Of a stretch of 64,000 bases of DNA, positions 26,131 through 34,454 are shown piece after piece. Under the pieces are notes generated by a model. That model was not told where the DNA came from and ran no database searches. It saw only the letters and a list, made by a program, of their open reading frames with translations. Both the position numbers and the translations under genes were made by a program. This DNA comes from Mucilaginibacter glaciei. GTDB lineage: Bacteria; Bacteroidota; Bacteroidia; Sphingobacteriales; Sphingobacteriaceae. The DNA lies in contig NZ_JACWMX010000006.1 in the NCBI RefSeq assembly GCF_014773245.1, positions 124,001 to 188,000 of the forward strand. The letters run 5' to 3'. Position 1 is the first letter of the stretch, and each line of letters begins with the position of its first letter.

Positions 26131-26451
26131 ATGGACAGCCCGGATCAGGATTTTTTAAAAGAATATAAGCCATTGCATGTACCGCACAAATATGAAAAAG
26201 GTGCATCATTTCAGGATAACGTTATTTACGCACTGGCACAATTAGAATATGCCACAGCGCCGCAGGTAGCTGCGAAATTAAACGAATTAGACGCCGCTAC
26301 CGACCCGCATATCCACGAGGATGATGCACGGAATATATTAGTCGCGCTGTTTAATAAAGGCTTGATAAAGGGAGATAATGAACCCGAAAGGCAATATAAC
26401 CTGAGTAAGATACTTACTCAGAACTCCGGCAAAGCCGACGAGTTATTTTAA
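26131..26451 (+). CDS. Small protein with a winged-helix-like pattern
   Basis: I do not recognise a named family for this 106-residue protein. Residues about 24-95 look like a winged helix: helix DNVIYALAQLEY, then ATAPQVAAKLNEL, a third helix EDDARNILVALFNKGLIKG, and a short beta wing ending RQYNLSKI. It starts two bases after the DUF2383 gene and is followed by a strong terminator. It could regulate or partner the DUF2383 protein, but the pattern also fits a protein-binding domain. Confidence 0.75.
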   Translation: MDSPDQDFLKEYKPLHVPHKYEKGASFQDNVIYALAQLEYATAPQVAAKLNELDAATDPHIHEDDARNILVALFNKGLIKGDNEPERQYNLSKILTQNSGKADELF

Positions 26452-26472
26452 AGCCCTCGCCGTAGCACAAAC

Positions 26473-26511
26473 AAAAAAGGGAGAAGCGTTACAATGCTTC
26501 TCCCTTTTTTG
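26473..26511 (+). terminator. Terminator between convergent genes
   Basis: AAAAAAGGGAGAAGC-GTTACAAT-GCTTCTCCCTTTTTT pairs over about 15 positions, including the A and T runs, so it is bidirectional. It starts 22 bases after the stop of the 106-residue protein and can also serve the convergent 129-residue gene. Confidence 0.88.
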
Positions 26512-26601
26512 TTAAACTTTTCTCAGATCAAACTTCTTCGATCCTATTTCTATCCTTGATCTTTTATCGTCAAGTCTTTTCTCTTTTCACCCTCAATATT
26601 A

Positions 26602-26991
26602 TCAAGGTGCTGTTGGCGTTACAGGCGTTGCCAACATTACGCTATCAACAACAAATACACTTACACCCCTCCAGGGCAGGGTGTGTTTGTATTCTTTGTA
26701 ATGCAGATCAAGCATTGCGCCCGCACTGTGGTTAAGTTTATCGGCAACCTTTTCGTCTGTAACCGAAAACATAAACTCGTTAGATTGAATATTACCCTGG
26801 GTTTGCGAACGGATGCCGGTTTGGATCAGTCGGCCCTCATAAGTTTTGAAAAGGTTACCCTTCTTAACAAAGTAATTCATTGTTCCGGCTTTTACACCTT
26901 CGCCAAAAACAAAGAAATACCGGTAGTAAACTACCCCGGTTACTACAAGTAACAATACAATTAAAACTATAGGTAAAACGCGTCTGTTCAT
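26602..26991 (-). CDS. Membrane-anchored protein of unknown function
   Basis: A 129-residue protein with an N-terminal hydrophobic anchor (residues 6-28, RVLPIVLIVLLLVVTGVVYY) and a soluble domain facing the periplasm. The segment EGVKAGTMNYFVKKGNLFKTYEGRLIQTG is characteristic of a Bacteroidota family that databases often label 6-phosphogluconate dehydrogenase. The protein has no Rossmann fold or active-site motif of that enzyme and is far too short, so I treat the label as wrong. Function unknown. Confidence 0.8.
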   Translation of the reverse strand: MNRRVLPIVLIVLLLVVTGVVYYRYFFVFGEGVKAGTMNYFVKKGNLFKTYEGRLIQTGIRSQTQGNIQSNEFMFSVTDEKVADKLNHSAGAMLDLHYKEYKHTLPWRGVSVFVVDSVMLATPVTPTAP

Positions 26992-27031
26992 AGTGTTGTG
27001 TTTTTATTTATCAAGCTAACGGATAAACCGG

Positions 27032-27664
27032 TTATAAGTTTAAAAAATAATTGGTCAATGCCGTAAAATCATCAAATTTAACATCATGGTCATCTGTATC
27101 ACCAAAACCGTAACTTACAAATACAAAGGGGATGCCCGCCAACCGTGTCTGCTCGCCATCGCCGGCGGTATCGCCCACATAAACCGGGGACTTTAGGTCG
27201 TGTTTATCTATCAGTTGTTTGATATTAAAATTCTTGGGCATAAAGTTGGTGCCGTACGCAATCTCGTCGGTAATATAGGCGTCAATATCCGCCCAATTGA
27301 TAAACTGGCGGATAATGCCTTTGGCACAATTACTCAAGATGAAAAGCTTGTACTTTTCTGCCAGCTTAGGTAAACCTTCCATCACACCGTCATACATAAT
27401 GCCGCCCATATCACCTATCAATGAGTGCCGCCTGTTGTTTACGGTAGCATAAATATCCAGGCGTTTCTGGTGGTCAAACTCGGGCATCAGGGTTTCGATC
27501 ACCTTTTTACCTTCCCAGCCCACCATAGGCGCAAGTATATGGCGGTCAATAGTTTTGTCGATCCCCATTTCGCCAAAAACAACATTCCAGGAGTGGGCAT
27601 AAGTGTCAACGGCATCCCAAAGGGTACCATCCATATCAAAGATCAGGCTATCGGGTTTTTGCAT
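27032..27664 (-). CDS. HAD family phosphatase, copy 1
   Basis: A 210-residue haloacid-dehalogenase-type hydrolase from the ATG at 27664; a start at 27700 would add 12 residues before the first beta strand. Motif I is FDMDGTLWD (nucleophile Asp), motif II is in FILSNCAKG, the Lys of motif III is in the KNFNIKQL region, and motif IV is VGDTAGDGE. The helical cap between motifs I and II is of the phosphoglycolate-phosphatase-like type. A clear paralogue is at 53186-53830, with the same C-terminal AGIPFVFVSYGFG layout. The substrate is unknown. Confidence 0.88.
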   Translation of the reverse strand: MQKPDSLIFDMDGTLWDAVDTYAHSWNVVFGEMGIDKTIDRHILAPMVGWEGKKVIETLMPEFDHQKRLDIYATVNNRRHSLIGDMGGIMYDGVMEGLPKLAEKYKLFILSNCAKGIIRQFINWADIDAYITDEIAYGTNFMPKNFNIKQLIDKHDLKSPVYVGDTAGDGEQTRLAGIPFVFVSYGFGDTDDHDVKFDDFTALTNYFLNL

Positions 27665-27847
27665 AATGTTGGTGAAATTAATCTTTAGTTTTTTAACCAC
27701 AAAGTACGCATAGATTTTACGGAAAGATTATGGGCGAAAATCGTCTCCCGCACTGCAATTCTTTTCTGTCAGCTTTTCGTTTGATTATATAAGTAAATAG
27801 TACCATAAAAGTGATATCCGTCACCATTAGGCGGCGCAATTGTTAAG

Positions 27848-27855
27848 TATCTTTG
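27848..27855 (+). promoter_or_regulatory. TAnnTTTG promoter box of the AraC-type regulator
   Basis: TATCTTTG is a perfect match. It ends seven bases before the GTG start codon at 27863, so the transcript should start at or within two bases of the GTG. This supports the GTG as the true start. Confidence 0.55.
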
Positions 27856-27862
27856 TATCATA

Positions 27863-28747
27863 GTGAAAAAGGCATTCCCGGTATATGATATTTGCGCATT
27901 GTCTGATCATCAGCATGAAGACCTGCTGGTGAGCCGCTTTGCCCCTTATCTGCAAAAGCATAAAAACCTGAGTTTGCCACACAAGCATACTTTTTATCAC
28001 GTAGTACTATTTACACAAGGTGGCGGTACGCATGCCATCGATTTCAAAACGTTTCCTGTAAAGCCTCACCAGATCTATTTTATGGCCCCCGGCCAGGTGC
28101 ACCGCTGGAATTTTGAGGGTCCGGTAGACGGTTACATCATTAACTTTTCGGCAGCGTTTTTCCAGTCGTTTTTGTTACGGCCCGACTACCTGGACACCTT
28201 TCCATTCTTTAGCGGTAATGTAAACGATGAAGTGATTAACCTCGACATTAAAAGCAGGGACCATATTACTGACTTGTTTGATCAATTGGTGCAGGAAAGT
28301 GCTGCGCCGGATAAACCGGGAATGGACCTCATTAGGGTGTTGATGCTGCAATTATTTATTACCGTAGCACGACAAGGTGTTAACAGCAACCATGTAGCCT
28401 CATCAACCTATAATTATACGCTGCTACAAAGCTTCAGAAAACTGGTCGACTTGAACTTTACAACACTTAAATTACCCAAAGACTACGCCGCATTATTGTA
28501 TATCACCCCAAACCACTTAAATGCGCTTTGTAACGATATGCTGGGGTTACCCGCCGGCGAAGTGATACGCGATCGGGTTGTTTTAGAGGCTAAACGCCTG
28601 TTGGTGAACCTCGACCTAAATATTGCAACCATAGCCGGTAAGCTCAACTTTGCCGACAACTCTTATTTTACCAAATTCTTTAAAAAACATACCGGCACCA
28701 CGCCCGACGAATTTAGAAAACAAACACTGACCCATGACACCCGATAA
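27863..28747 (+). CDS. AraC family transcriptional regulator
   Basis: A 294-residue regulator. The N-terminal half is a cupin-type sensing domain with HKHTFYHVVLFTQGGGTHAIDF at about residues 41-62 and VKPHQIYFMAPGQVHRW after it. The C-terminal 100 residues hold two helix-turn-helix units (LPKDYAALLYITPNHLNALCND and IATIAGKLNFADNSYFTKFFKK) ending in the AraC signature TGTTPDEFRK. It uses a GTG start placed directly behind a promoter box. Its last 14 bases overlap the DUF983 gene, which may be a target or just a cotranscribed neighbour. Confidence 0.92.
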   Translation: MKKAFPVYDICALSDHQHEDLLVSRFAPYLQKHKNLSLPHKHTFYHVVLFTQGGGTHAIDFKTFPVKPHQIYFMAPGQVHRWNFEGPVDGYIINFSAAFFQSFLLRPDYLDTFPFFSGNVNDEVINLDIKSRDHITDLFDQLVQESAAPDKPGMDLIRVLMLQLFITVARQGVNSNHVASSTYNYTLLQSFRKLVDLNFTTLKLPKDYAALLYITPNHLNALCNDMLGLPAGEVIRDRVVLEAKRLLVNLDLNIATIAGKLNFADNSYFTKFFKKHTGTTPDEFRKQTLTHDTR

Positions 28748-29174
28748 TATAAAACCTAACAAGCCGGTATCTGCCCTGATGGGCATTGTCAAATGCAAAT
28801 GCCCGCGCTGCCGCCGCGGGGATATTTATTCGACCCCTACCTACAGCTTTAGCGGCCAAAAAATGCACGAACGTTGCGCGCACTGCGGGCTGGTATATGA
28901 GCGCGAACCGGGATACTGGTATGTGGCTATGTTTGTAAGCTATGCCTTTAACGTTGCCGAAATGGTAACCTTTGCTGTAGCAACGCATGTGCTAACAGGT
29001 TCAAATTCGCCGTGGTTGTATGTTGCGGTATTAATGGGGGTAATATTTATCTTGTCGCCGTTCAATTACCGCTACTCAAGGGTGATCTTATTGTATTGGC
29101 TAACACCAGGCTTAAATTACGAACCATGGCGGGGCGAGGATATGAATAAGGTTGCGGTTAAGGATAAAGAGTAG
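28734..29174 (+). CDS. DUF983 membrane protein
   Basis: A 146-residue DUF983 protein. The N-terminal part has two Cys pairs, CKCPRC at about residues 21-26 and CAHC near residue 47, that probably bind zinc. GLVYEREPGYWYVAMFVSYAFN follows, and then two to three transmembrane helices (about residues 60-85, 91-110). Some DUF983 genes lie near cytochrome oxidase genes in other bacteria, but not here. It starts within the end of the AraC gene (14-base overlap), so translation is probably coupled. Confidence 0.88.
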   Translation: MTPDNIKPNKPVSALMGIVKCKCPRCRRGDIYSTPTYSFSGQKMHERCAHCGLVYEREPGYWYVAMFVSYAFNVAEMVTFAVATHVLTGSNSPWLYVAVLMGVIFILSPFNYRYSRVILLYWLTPGLNYEPWRGEDMNKVAVKDKE

Positions 29175-29236
29175 CCGTATAAATGCTAAACGTTTATCGG
29201 CACAGAAATAATGAAGCTTAATAGGGGAATAGTGAT

Positions 29237-29803
29237 TTAGATACTTTTCACCTTGCGGGCAGGTACCCCGGCAACGATGGTATTTGGGGCAACATCACGC
29301 GTTACTACTGCACCCGCGGCTACCACAGCGTTTTCGCCAATGGTTATACCGGGTAATATAGTTGCCGCCGCACCTATCCAGGCGTTACGTTTTATCACAA
29401 TTGGGCAACATACCAAAGCCTTCCTGTCTTCGGGTTTAATGGGATGATTTTCTGTAATGAGGTTGGCTTTGGGCCCGATAAGTACGCCATCCTCTAAAGT
29501 GATGCCACCCATATCCAAAAAAGTGCAGGCATGGTTGATGAACACATCTTTACCTATATGGATATGAATGCCGAAATTTGTGTAAAAAGGGGCAAATACA
29601 ATTGTAGATTTATCTATCGAAGTACCGGTGATTACGCTTAACCGGTCCCGTATCTGGTCAACGTCCTTAGAAGTCGCGTTCATTTCCGTAACCAGATTGA
29701 TCGTTTTTGAAACAACATCATGTATCTTAAAATATTGCTCATCGTCTAACCTGATAGGTTCGCCCGCCTTCATCCGCTCAAAAATATCGACATCTACGTT
29801 CAT
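29237..29803 (-). CDS. Sugar O-acetyltransferase, left-handed beta-helix type
   Basis: A 188-residue acetyltransferase of the maltose/galactoside O-acetyltransferase group. The N-terminal helices (residues 1-60) precede a hexapeptide-repeat beta helix with runs such as [55 protein letters not shown] and a catalytic His in TENHPI. The C-terminal [15 protein letters not shown] is typical. It transfers acetyl from acetyl-CoA to a hydroxyl of a sugar; the acceptor is unknown. The response regulator gene lies ten bases upstream on the same strand, so cotranscription is possible. Confidence 0.88.
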   Translation of the reverse strand: MNVDVDIFERMKAGEPIRLDDEQYFKIHDVVSKTINLVTEMNATSKDVDQIRDRLSVITGTSIDKSTIVFAPFYTNFGIHIHIGKDVFINHACTFLDMGGITLEDGVLIGPKANLITENHPIKPEDRKALVCCPIVIKRNAWIGAAATILPGITIGENAVVAAGAVVTRDVAPNTIVAGVPARKVKSI

Positions 29804-29813
29804 TTTTAGACGA

Positions 29814-30176
29814 TTACTGATGGGTCAAAACCTCAATCTTTTTCAATAGCTCATCCATTTCAAAGGGTTTGGCTAAAAAATCATCGGCACCGGCAGCCAT
29901 GGCCGATTCCCTGATGTCGCGGCTCGCCGAGATCATAATTACGGGGATGTTTTTTGTGATGGCAGTACTTTTTAGCTTTTTACATATATCCCTGCCGTCT
30001 TCGCCGCTCATCCAAATATCCAGCAGCAGCAGGTCGGGCAATTCTTCTTTCATATCCAGCACAGTCGATCCATCTACCGTACTGGTTACTTTGTAACCCT
30101 CAAATTCAAGCAGCATCTCCACAGCATCCACTATCCCCGGATCATCGTCCGCTATCATTATTTTTTTTTGTTTCAT
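29814..30176 (-). CDS. Single-domain response regulator
   Basis: A 120-residue CheY-like receiver without output domain, when started at [12 protein letters not shown] (30176); the frame is open to 30200. The acidic pocket Asp10-Asp12, the phospho-acceptor Asp53 in [10 protein letters not shown], the Thr/Ser of ISAS and the Lys in [10 protein letters not shown] are all present, so unlike the regulator at 12861 it can be phosphorylated. It lies 57 bases downstream of the five-PAS histidine kinase, its obvious partner. It probably signals by protein contact or shuttles phosphate. Confidence 0.92.
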   Translation of the reverse strand: MKQKKIMIADDDPGIVDAVEMLLEFEGYKVTSTVDGSTVLDMKEELPDLLLLDIWMSGEDGRDICKKLKSTAITKNIPVIMISASRDIRESAMAAGADDFLAKPFEMDELLKKIEVLTHQ

Positions 30177-30233
30177 TTTACTATGTAGTTTGATGCCCAA
30201 ACTACCGCAAGGTTTAACTAATTATTAAATAAC

Positions 30234-32864
30234 TTATTTAGTATCTGTTATCGTATCCTGGTTTATTGGCAATGAAAAACAAAAGGTAGACCCTTGCCCC
30301 TCAACACTATTTACCCACATTTTGCCACCTTCCCTGCGGATGATCTCATTACTGATATACAACCCCAAACCCAAACCGGGGAAGGTGTGTTGCTTACTAC
30401 CGCTTACCCGGTAAAACTGCTCAAAAACCCTGCCCCTTTTATCTTCGGGGATGCCAATTCCAAAATCCTGTACGCAAACGGTGATTTCGTCATTCTCCCG
30501 CTCGGTACTGATGATAATGCGGTCGGTATGCGGCGAATACTTAATGGCGTTGGTGATCAAATTTGTTATCACCTGTCCTATCCGGTCTTTATCAGAAAAC
30601 ATCTGCCCGCACTCTTTAAAGTCCATCACCAAAATGTGTTTGTTAGTGGTGTGCTGCAGGTCCTGGATATTGTCCTGTATGGCGGCATTAAAATCAAACC
30701 AGGTTTTATTGAATTGTATCCGGCCCGAGTTGATCTTGGTAACATCCAGCAGATCGCCTATCAGGTTGGTGAGGCGGTTTAGCTGCGCATCCATCTTCTC
30801 AACCATAGCAGCTTTCTTCCCTTCGCCTTCTTTACTCAACATAGCGCCCAAAACCTGTGCGTAGGCCTTAATGCTGGTAACAGGGGTTTTTAATTCATGG
30901 CTGGCAACACCCAAAAAATCGTCTTTTTGGCGCTGCATCTGCTTTTGCTCGTCAATATCTGTATTTGTACCAAACCATTTGGCAATTACGCCATCGGTCA
31001 TAAAAGGTAAGGCACGGGTAAGGTGCCATTTATAATTACCAAACCTGTCACGCAGGCGGAATTCGTACTGGTATACTTCGCCGGTTTGCAATGAGCGTGT
31101 CCACCGCTCAATGCAGCCTTCCCTGTCTTCGGGGTGTACGTTTCCAAGCCATTCGGGGCCAATTATATCAGCTACAGGTAAACCGAAGAAATCGATGGTT
31201 GGCTTATTTACGTAATCCAGTTCGCCGGTTGGTTTAGCGGTCCACAACTGCACCGGCATAAAATCAGTTACAAAATCAAATTGGCTTATCCGGTCTTTCA
31301 GCTCAGTATTTTTAAGCTGCAATTCAATATCTTTCTGTATAGTTTCGGTAATATCTGTGCAGGAGCCTACATAACCTATAAATTCCGATTGTGCGTTATA
31401 CTGCGGGTTACCGGTGGCCACACACCAGTGAATTTTGCCATTTTTATGCCGTATCCTGAATTCAACCTTGTAGGCGGCGCGTGCGCCAAGATCCTGAACA
31501 AACTTATTTCCCGCGCGCTCTCGGTCCTCGTCTACAAGACAGTCCAGCCAGCCCCTACCTAACGTTTGCTCATACGTTTGCCCCGTCCACTGGCCCCAGG
31601 TTTTATTGGCGTAGGTTATTAGCCCCTGGTCATCGCTCATCCACAATGCTGTTGGCGATGCGCCGGTAATATTTTGCAATAACTGTTCGCTTTTTATCAA
31701 AGCCTGCTTGCCGGCAATTTCTGCCCGCAAGTCGCGTACGATGGTGGCCCGGCCCAGTGGCTTATTTGTTAACGGATCATATGTGAGCATAGATGTGCCG
31801 GATACCGGGATAGCCTCGCCCGTTTCAAAATGGCGATATAGCACCTCGCCGCTCCAGCGGCCTTTGTTCATTAAGGTTTTATTAATCGTATCTTTTAGCC
31901 TGGCTAATTCGGCGGGCATTATAAATTCACTGTTGTGGCGGTTTATATCGCCATCGGGCAAACCAACCATCCGGCGGCCGGCGGCGTTAATAAAGCTTAC
32001 ATTACCGTCCAGATCGCTCAGACTTACAAAATCTGATGTATGTTCAATCAGGGTGATCAATTTACGCTGTTCCTCGCGATTTAAAACCTCTTCGGTAATA
32101 TCTAAAGCCGTCCCCGCAAAACGGATGCAGCGGCCTTCGTCATTAAAGTAGGCCTTACCCTTGCAGCGTAACCACCTTAACTGGTTGTCCTCGCCGCCTA
32201 TCGTACGGAACTCACTGTCGTAAAAGCCTCCAAGTTCCGGCTTAAGCGATTCCTGTACTGTTTGATCTATTCGCTCCCGGTCGTCGGGATGTATATATTT
32301 TAATACGTATTTGTAGGATACCACATCCTCGCCCTTGCTAAAGCCATATAACTCTTTACAACGCGCATCCCAAACCACCACATCATTCACAGGGTCCAGA
32401 TCCCAGGTGCCCAACCCGGCCGATTCGAGGGAGAAACGCGTACGTTCTTCACTCTCGGCTAACTTTTGGCGGGTAAATACCAGTTCGGTAACATCGTCGG
32501 CAGTGTTTAATATGGCCCAAACTTTGCCATCGTCTTCTTTTAGAGGATTATAGTCAAAATTAAAATAAAAGGTTTGCAGTTTGCCGTCAACAAAAAGCTC
32601 AACCCTGGCGGCTTTTGCCGAATAAGGTATACCCGTGTTGTAAACTCCCTTTAAGATGTCTACAAAGGGTTGGCCCTCCATTTCTGGCAGGGCCTCTATA
32701 AAAGTTTTGCCTATTACCGATGCATCCCTGTCCCAAACTTTTAGGATAGCCTTGTTCACCAGTTGTATCACCAGGTTAGGGCCAACGTATAAACCAACCG
32801 GAGAGGGCGATTCTTCGATAAGGGTTTTAAAAATATTTTGAGTTTGCAGGTAATGGTTCTCCAT
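30234..32864 (-). CDS. Multi-PAS sensor histidine kinase
   Basis: An 876-residue histidine kinase with no transmembrane segment, so probably cytosolic. It appears to have five PAS domains, at about residues 8-130, 140-262, 270-385, 395-515 and 525-640; most end in a PAC-type segment such as GTALDITEE or GSCTDITET. The HisKA domain has the phospho-acceptor His656 in GVASHELKTP. The HATPase domain has N, G1 and G2 boxes in NLITNAIKYS, CVQDFGIGIP and GLGLGLYIS. It sits with the receiver gene downstream and is divergent from the GAF kinase and kai genes. The signal could be light, redox or a small ligand. Confidence 0.93.
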   Translation of the reverse strand: MENHYLQTQNIFKTLIEESPSPVGLYVGPNLVIQLVNKAILKVWDRDASVIGKTFIEALPEMEGQPFVDILKGVYNTGIPYSAKAARVELFVDGKLQTFYFNFDYNPLKEDDGKVWAILNTADDVTELVFTRQKLAESEERTRFSLESAGLGTWDLDPVNDVVVWDARCKELYGFSKGEDVVSYKYVLKYIHPDDRERIDQTVQESLKPELGGFYDSEFRTIGGEDNQLRWLRCKGKAYFNDEGRCIRFAGTALDITEEVLNREEQRKLITLIEHTSDFVSLSDLDGNVSFINAAGRRMVGLPDGDINRHNSEFIMPAELARLKDTINKTLMNKGRWSGEVLYRHFETGEAIPVSGTSMLTYDPLTNKPLGRATIVRDLRAEIAGKQALIKSEQLLQNITGASPTALWMSDDQGLITYANKTWGQWTGQTYEQTLGRGWLDCLVDEDRERAGNKFVQDLGARAAYKVEFRIRHKNGKIHWCVATGNPQYNAQSEFIGYVGSCTDITETIQKDIELQLKNTELKDRISQFDFVTDFMPVQLWTAKPTGELDYVNKPTIDFFGLPVADIIGPEWLGNVHPEDREGCIERWTRSLQTGEVYQYEFRLRDRFGNYKWHLTRALPFMTDGVIAKWFGTNTDIDEQKQMQRQKDDFLGVASHELKTPVTSIKAYAQVLGAMLSKEGEGKKAAMVEKMDAQLNRLTNLIGDLLDVTKINSGRIQFNKTWFDFNAAIQDNIQDLQHTTNKHILVMDFKECGQMFSDKDRIGQVITNLITNAIKYSPHTDRIIISTERENDEITVCVQDFGIGIPEDKRGRVFEQFYRVSGSKQHTFPGLGLGLYISNEIIRREGGKMWVNSVEGQGSTFCFSLPINQDTITDTK

Positions 32865-33025
32865 CGGGGGCCGTAAAACGTTAGTATTGGTTGCGACAAT
32901 TAGGGAATATGCCGCTTTACATACGCGAATTTAGCATAACTGCTTTGTTTTTGCATACATTTTATAATAAATATATTGTGCTTTATTAACCATACATTTA
33001 GCTGCGCTTATCGATACGACTTAGA

Positions 33026-33033
33026 TACTTTTG
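33026..33033 (+). promoter_or_regulatory. TAnnTTTG promoter box of the GAF kinase
   Basis: TACTTTTG is a perfect match and lies 11 bases before the ATG at 33045. It supports that ATG over the upstream in-frame start at 32976. Confidence 0.5.
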
Positions 33034-33044
33034 ATTTTACCCTT

Positions 33045-34247
33045 ATGGATCCTTTTTTAAAAACGGTATCTCTTATCCCGCTAAATGACGAAGAGCGACT
33101 AAGGAAATTATATAAATACGAAATACTTGATACACCGGCAGATAAGACTTTCGATAAGATAGCCACACTTGCGGCCCAGATCTTTGATACACCTATAGCA
33201 TTTGTAAGCTTTGTTGACCGCGACCGCGTTTTTTTCAAGGCCAAGGTAGGCAAAACTGCAGGCGATAATGAATTGCCTGAAGATACTATTGCCACCCTTG
33301 CCGTTTTAAGTGCCGATACTACCGTTTTTTCCGATATTTTAACAGAGCCTAAACTTAAGGATACCCTTTTACCGATAGCTGATAATTCTATACGCTTTTA
33401 TGCGGGCACTCCTATAAAAACACCAGACGGTTTCCTGCTGGGTACTGTTAGCGTGGTGGATGATGTACCCCGTGAGGCTACGGCTAAACAACTCGACATG
33501 CTCAAATGTCTGTCAGACATTATTTTGGATGAGCTGGAACTGCGCCAAACCACCCGCAACATCGTACGCGTACAAACCGACCTGATGAACATTGCGGTGC
33601 ACGATATTAAAAACCCCTTAACGGCCATCTCCTTATTCAGCAACCTTATTGAACAAAGAAGCGGTCAGGATACGGTTAAGTCGATGGCGGGCAAAATATT
33701 CAATGCTGCAAAACGGATTTTAGGCGATCTTGAAGAATTATTAAGTCATGCAAAAACCGAAAACGGCGTGATGATGTTGCAGTTTGAAGATGTTGATTCT
33801 GCCCAACTGATCACCAAGGCGGTTAATAATTTACAAGTGCTGGCTAATCAAAAGGACCAAAAAATATTGATGCAACTTAATTGCAAGTCAATAGCCCGGT
33901 TTGACGAGAGCCGGGTACTGGAGATTTTTGAGAACCTGCTTAGCAACGCCATCAAATACTCGCACCACAATAGCTGGATCAACGTCCGCTCGGACGAAGT
34001 AGACGGAAATCTGATTGTGGAGTTTAAAGACCAGGGCCAGGGTTTAAACGAGGATGATATGCAAAAACTATTTACCAAGTTTGCCCGCTTAAGTGCCATA
34101 CCTACAAATAAAGAAACAAGCAACGGGCTTGGCCTCTCCATAGCCAAGATTCTGGTTGAGCTGCATAACGGCAAGATCTGGGCTACCAGCGACGGGAAGG
34201 ATAAAGGCTGCTCGTTCTTTGTCTCGCTTCCCCTCAAGCAAAATTAA
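33045..34247 (+). CDS. GAF-domain sensor histidine kinase
   Basis: A 400-residue cytosolic histidine kinase from the ATG at 33045. Residues about 14-165 are a GAF domain of the type that starts NDEERLRKLYKYEILDTPADKTFDKIATLAA and continues IAFVSFVDRDRVFFKAKVG. The HisKA helix has His186 in NIAVHDIKNPL, a HisKA variant with Asp-Ile instead of Glu-Leu after the His. The HATPase domain has NLLSNAIKYS, FKDQGQGL and GLGLSIAKI. It lacks a receiver and lies 207 bases before the kaiC start on the same strand, so it may act in the same pathway, though not necessarily in the same transcript. Confidence 0.92.
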   Translation: MDPFLKTVSLIPLNDEERLRKLYKYEILDTPADKTFDKIATLAAQIFDTPIAFVSFVDRDRVFFKAKVGKTAGDNELPEDTIATLAVLSADTTVFSDILTEPKLKDTLLPIADNSIRFYAGTPIKTPDGFLLGTVSVVDDVPREATAKQLDMLKCLSDIILDELELRQTTRNIVRVQTDLMNIAVHDIKNPLTAISLFSNLIEQRSGQDTVKSMAGKIFNAAKRILGDLEELLSHAKTENGVMMLQFEDVDSAQLITKAVNNLQVLANQKDQKILMQLNCKSIARFDESRVLEIFENLLSNAIKYSHHNSWINVRSDEVDGNLIVEFKDQGQGLNEDDMQKLFTKFARLSAIPTNKETSNGLGLSIAKILVELHNGKIWATSDGKDKGCSFFVSLPLKQN

Positions 34248-34454
34248 CCGCCCCGCGGCAGATTATATTTTTTTTGCATTAAATTCATTCAAAATCAAAC
34301 ATTTATTTAACTGTTTAGTTATTTGTGGAATATAATTTTTCACGATACTTTACAACGTATTTGTGTATTTCAAACTTATTGGAGGCAATTAAATTGCTTA
34401 ACAAGGTATATTTTATATTTTTACGATACTTATCGATTAATACTCCCCGATTTA

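Noticed and set aside
26602..26991. 6-phosphogluconate dehydrogenase label often attached to this family
   Set aside because: The protein is a 129-residue membrane-anchored domain without a Rossmann motif or active-site residues of that enzyme.
34248..34454. Promoter for the kai operon
   Set aside because: The gap has A/T-rich sequence and a CGTATTTG word, but no box that fits TAnnTTTG with a suitable -33 element, so I do not mark one.
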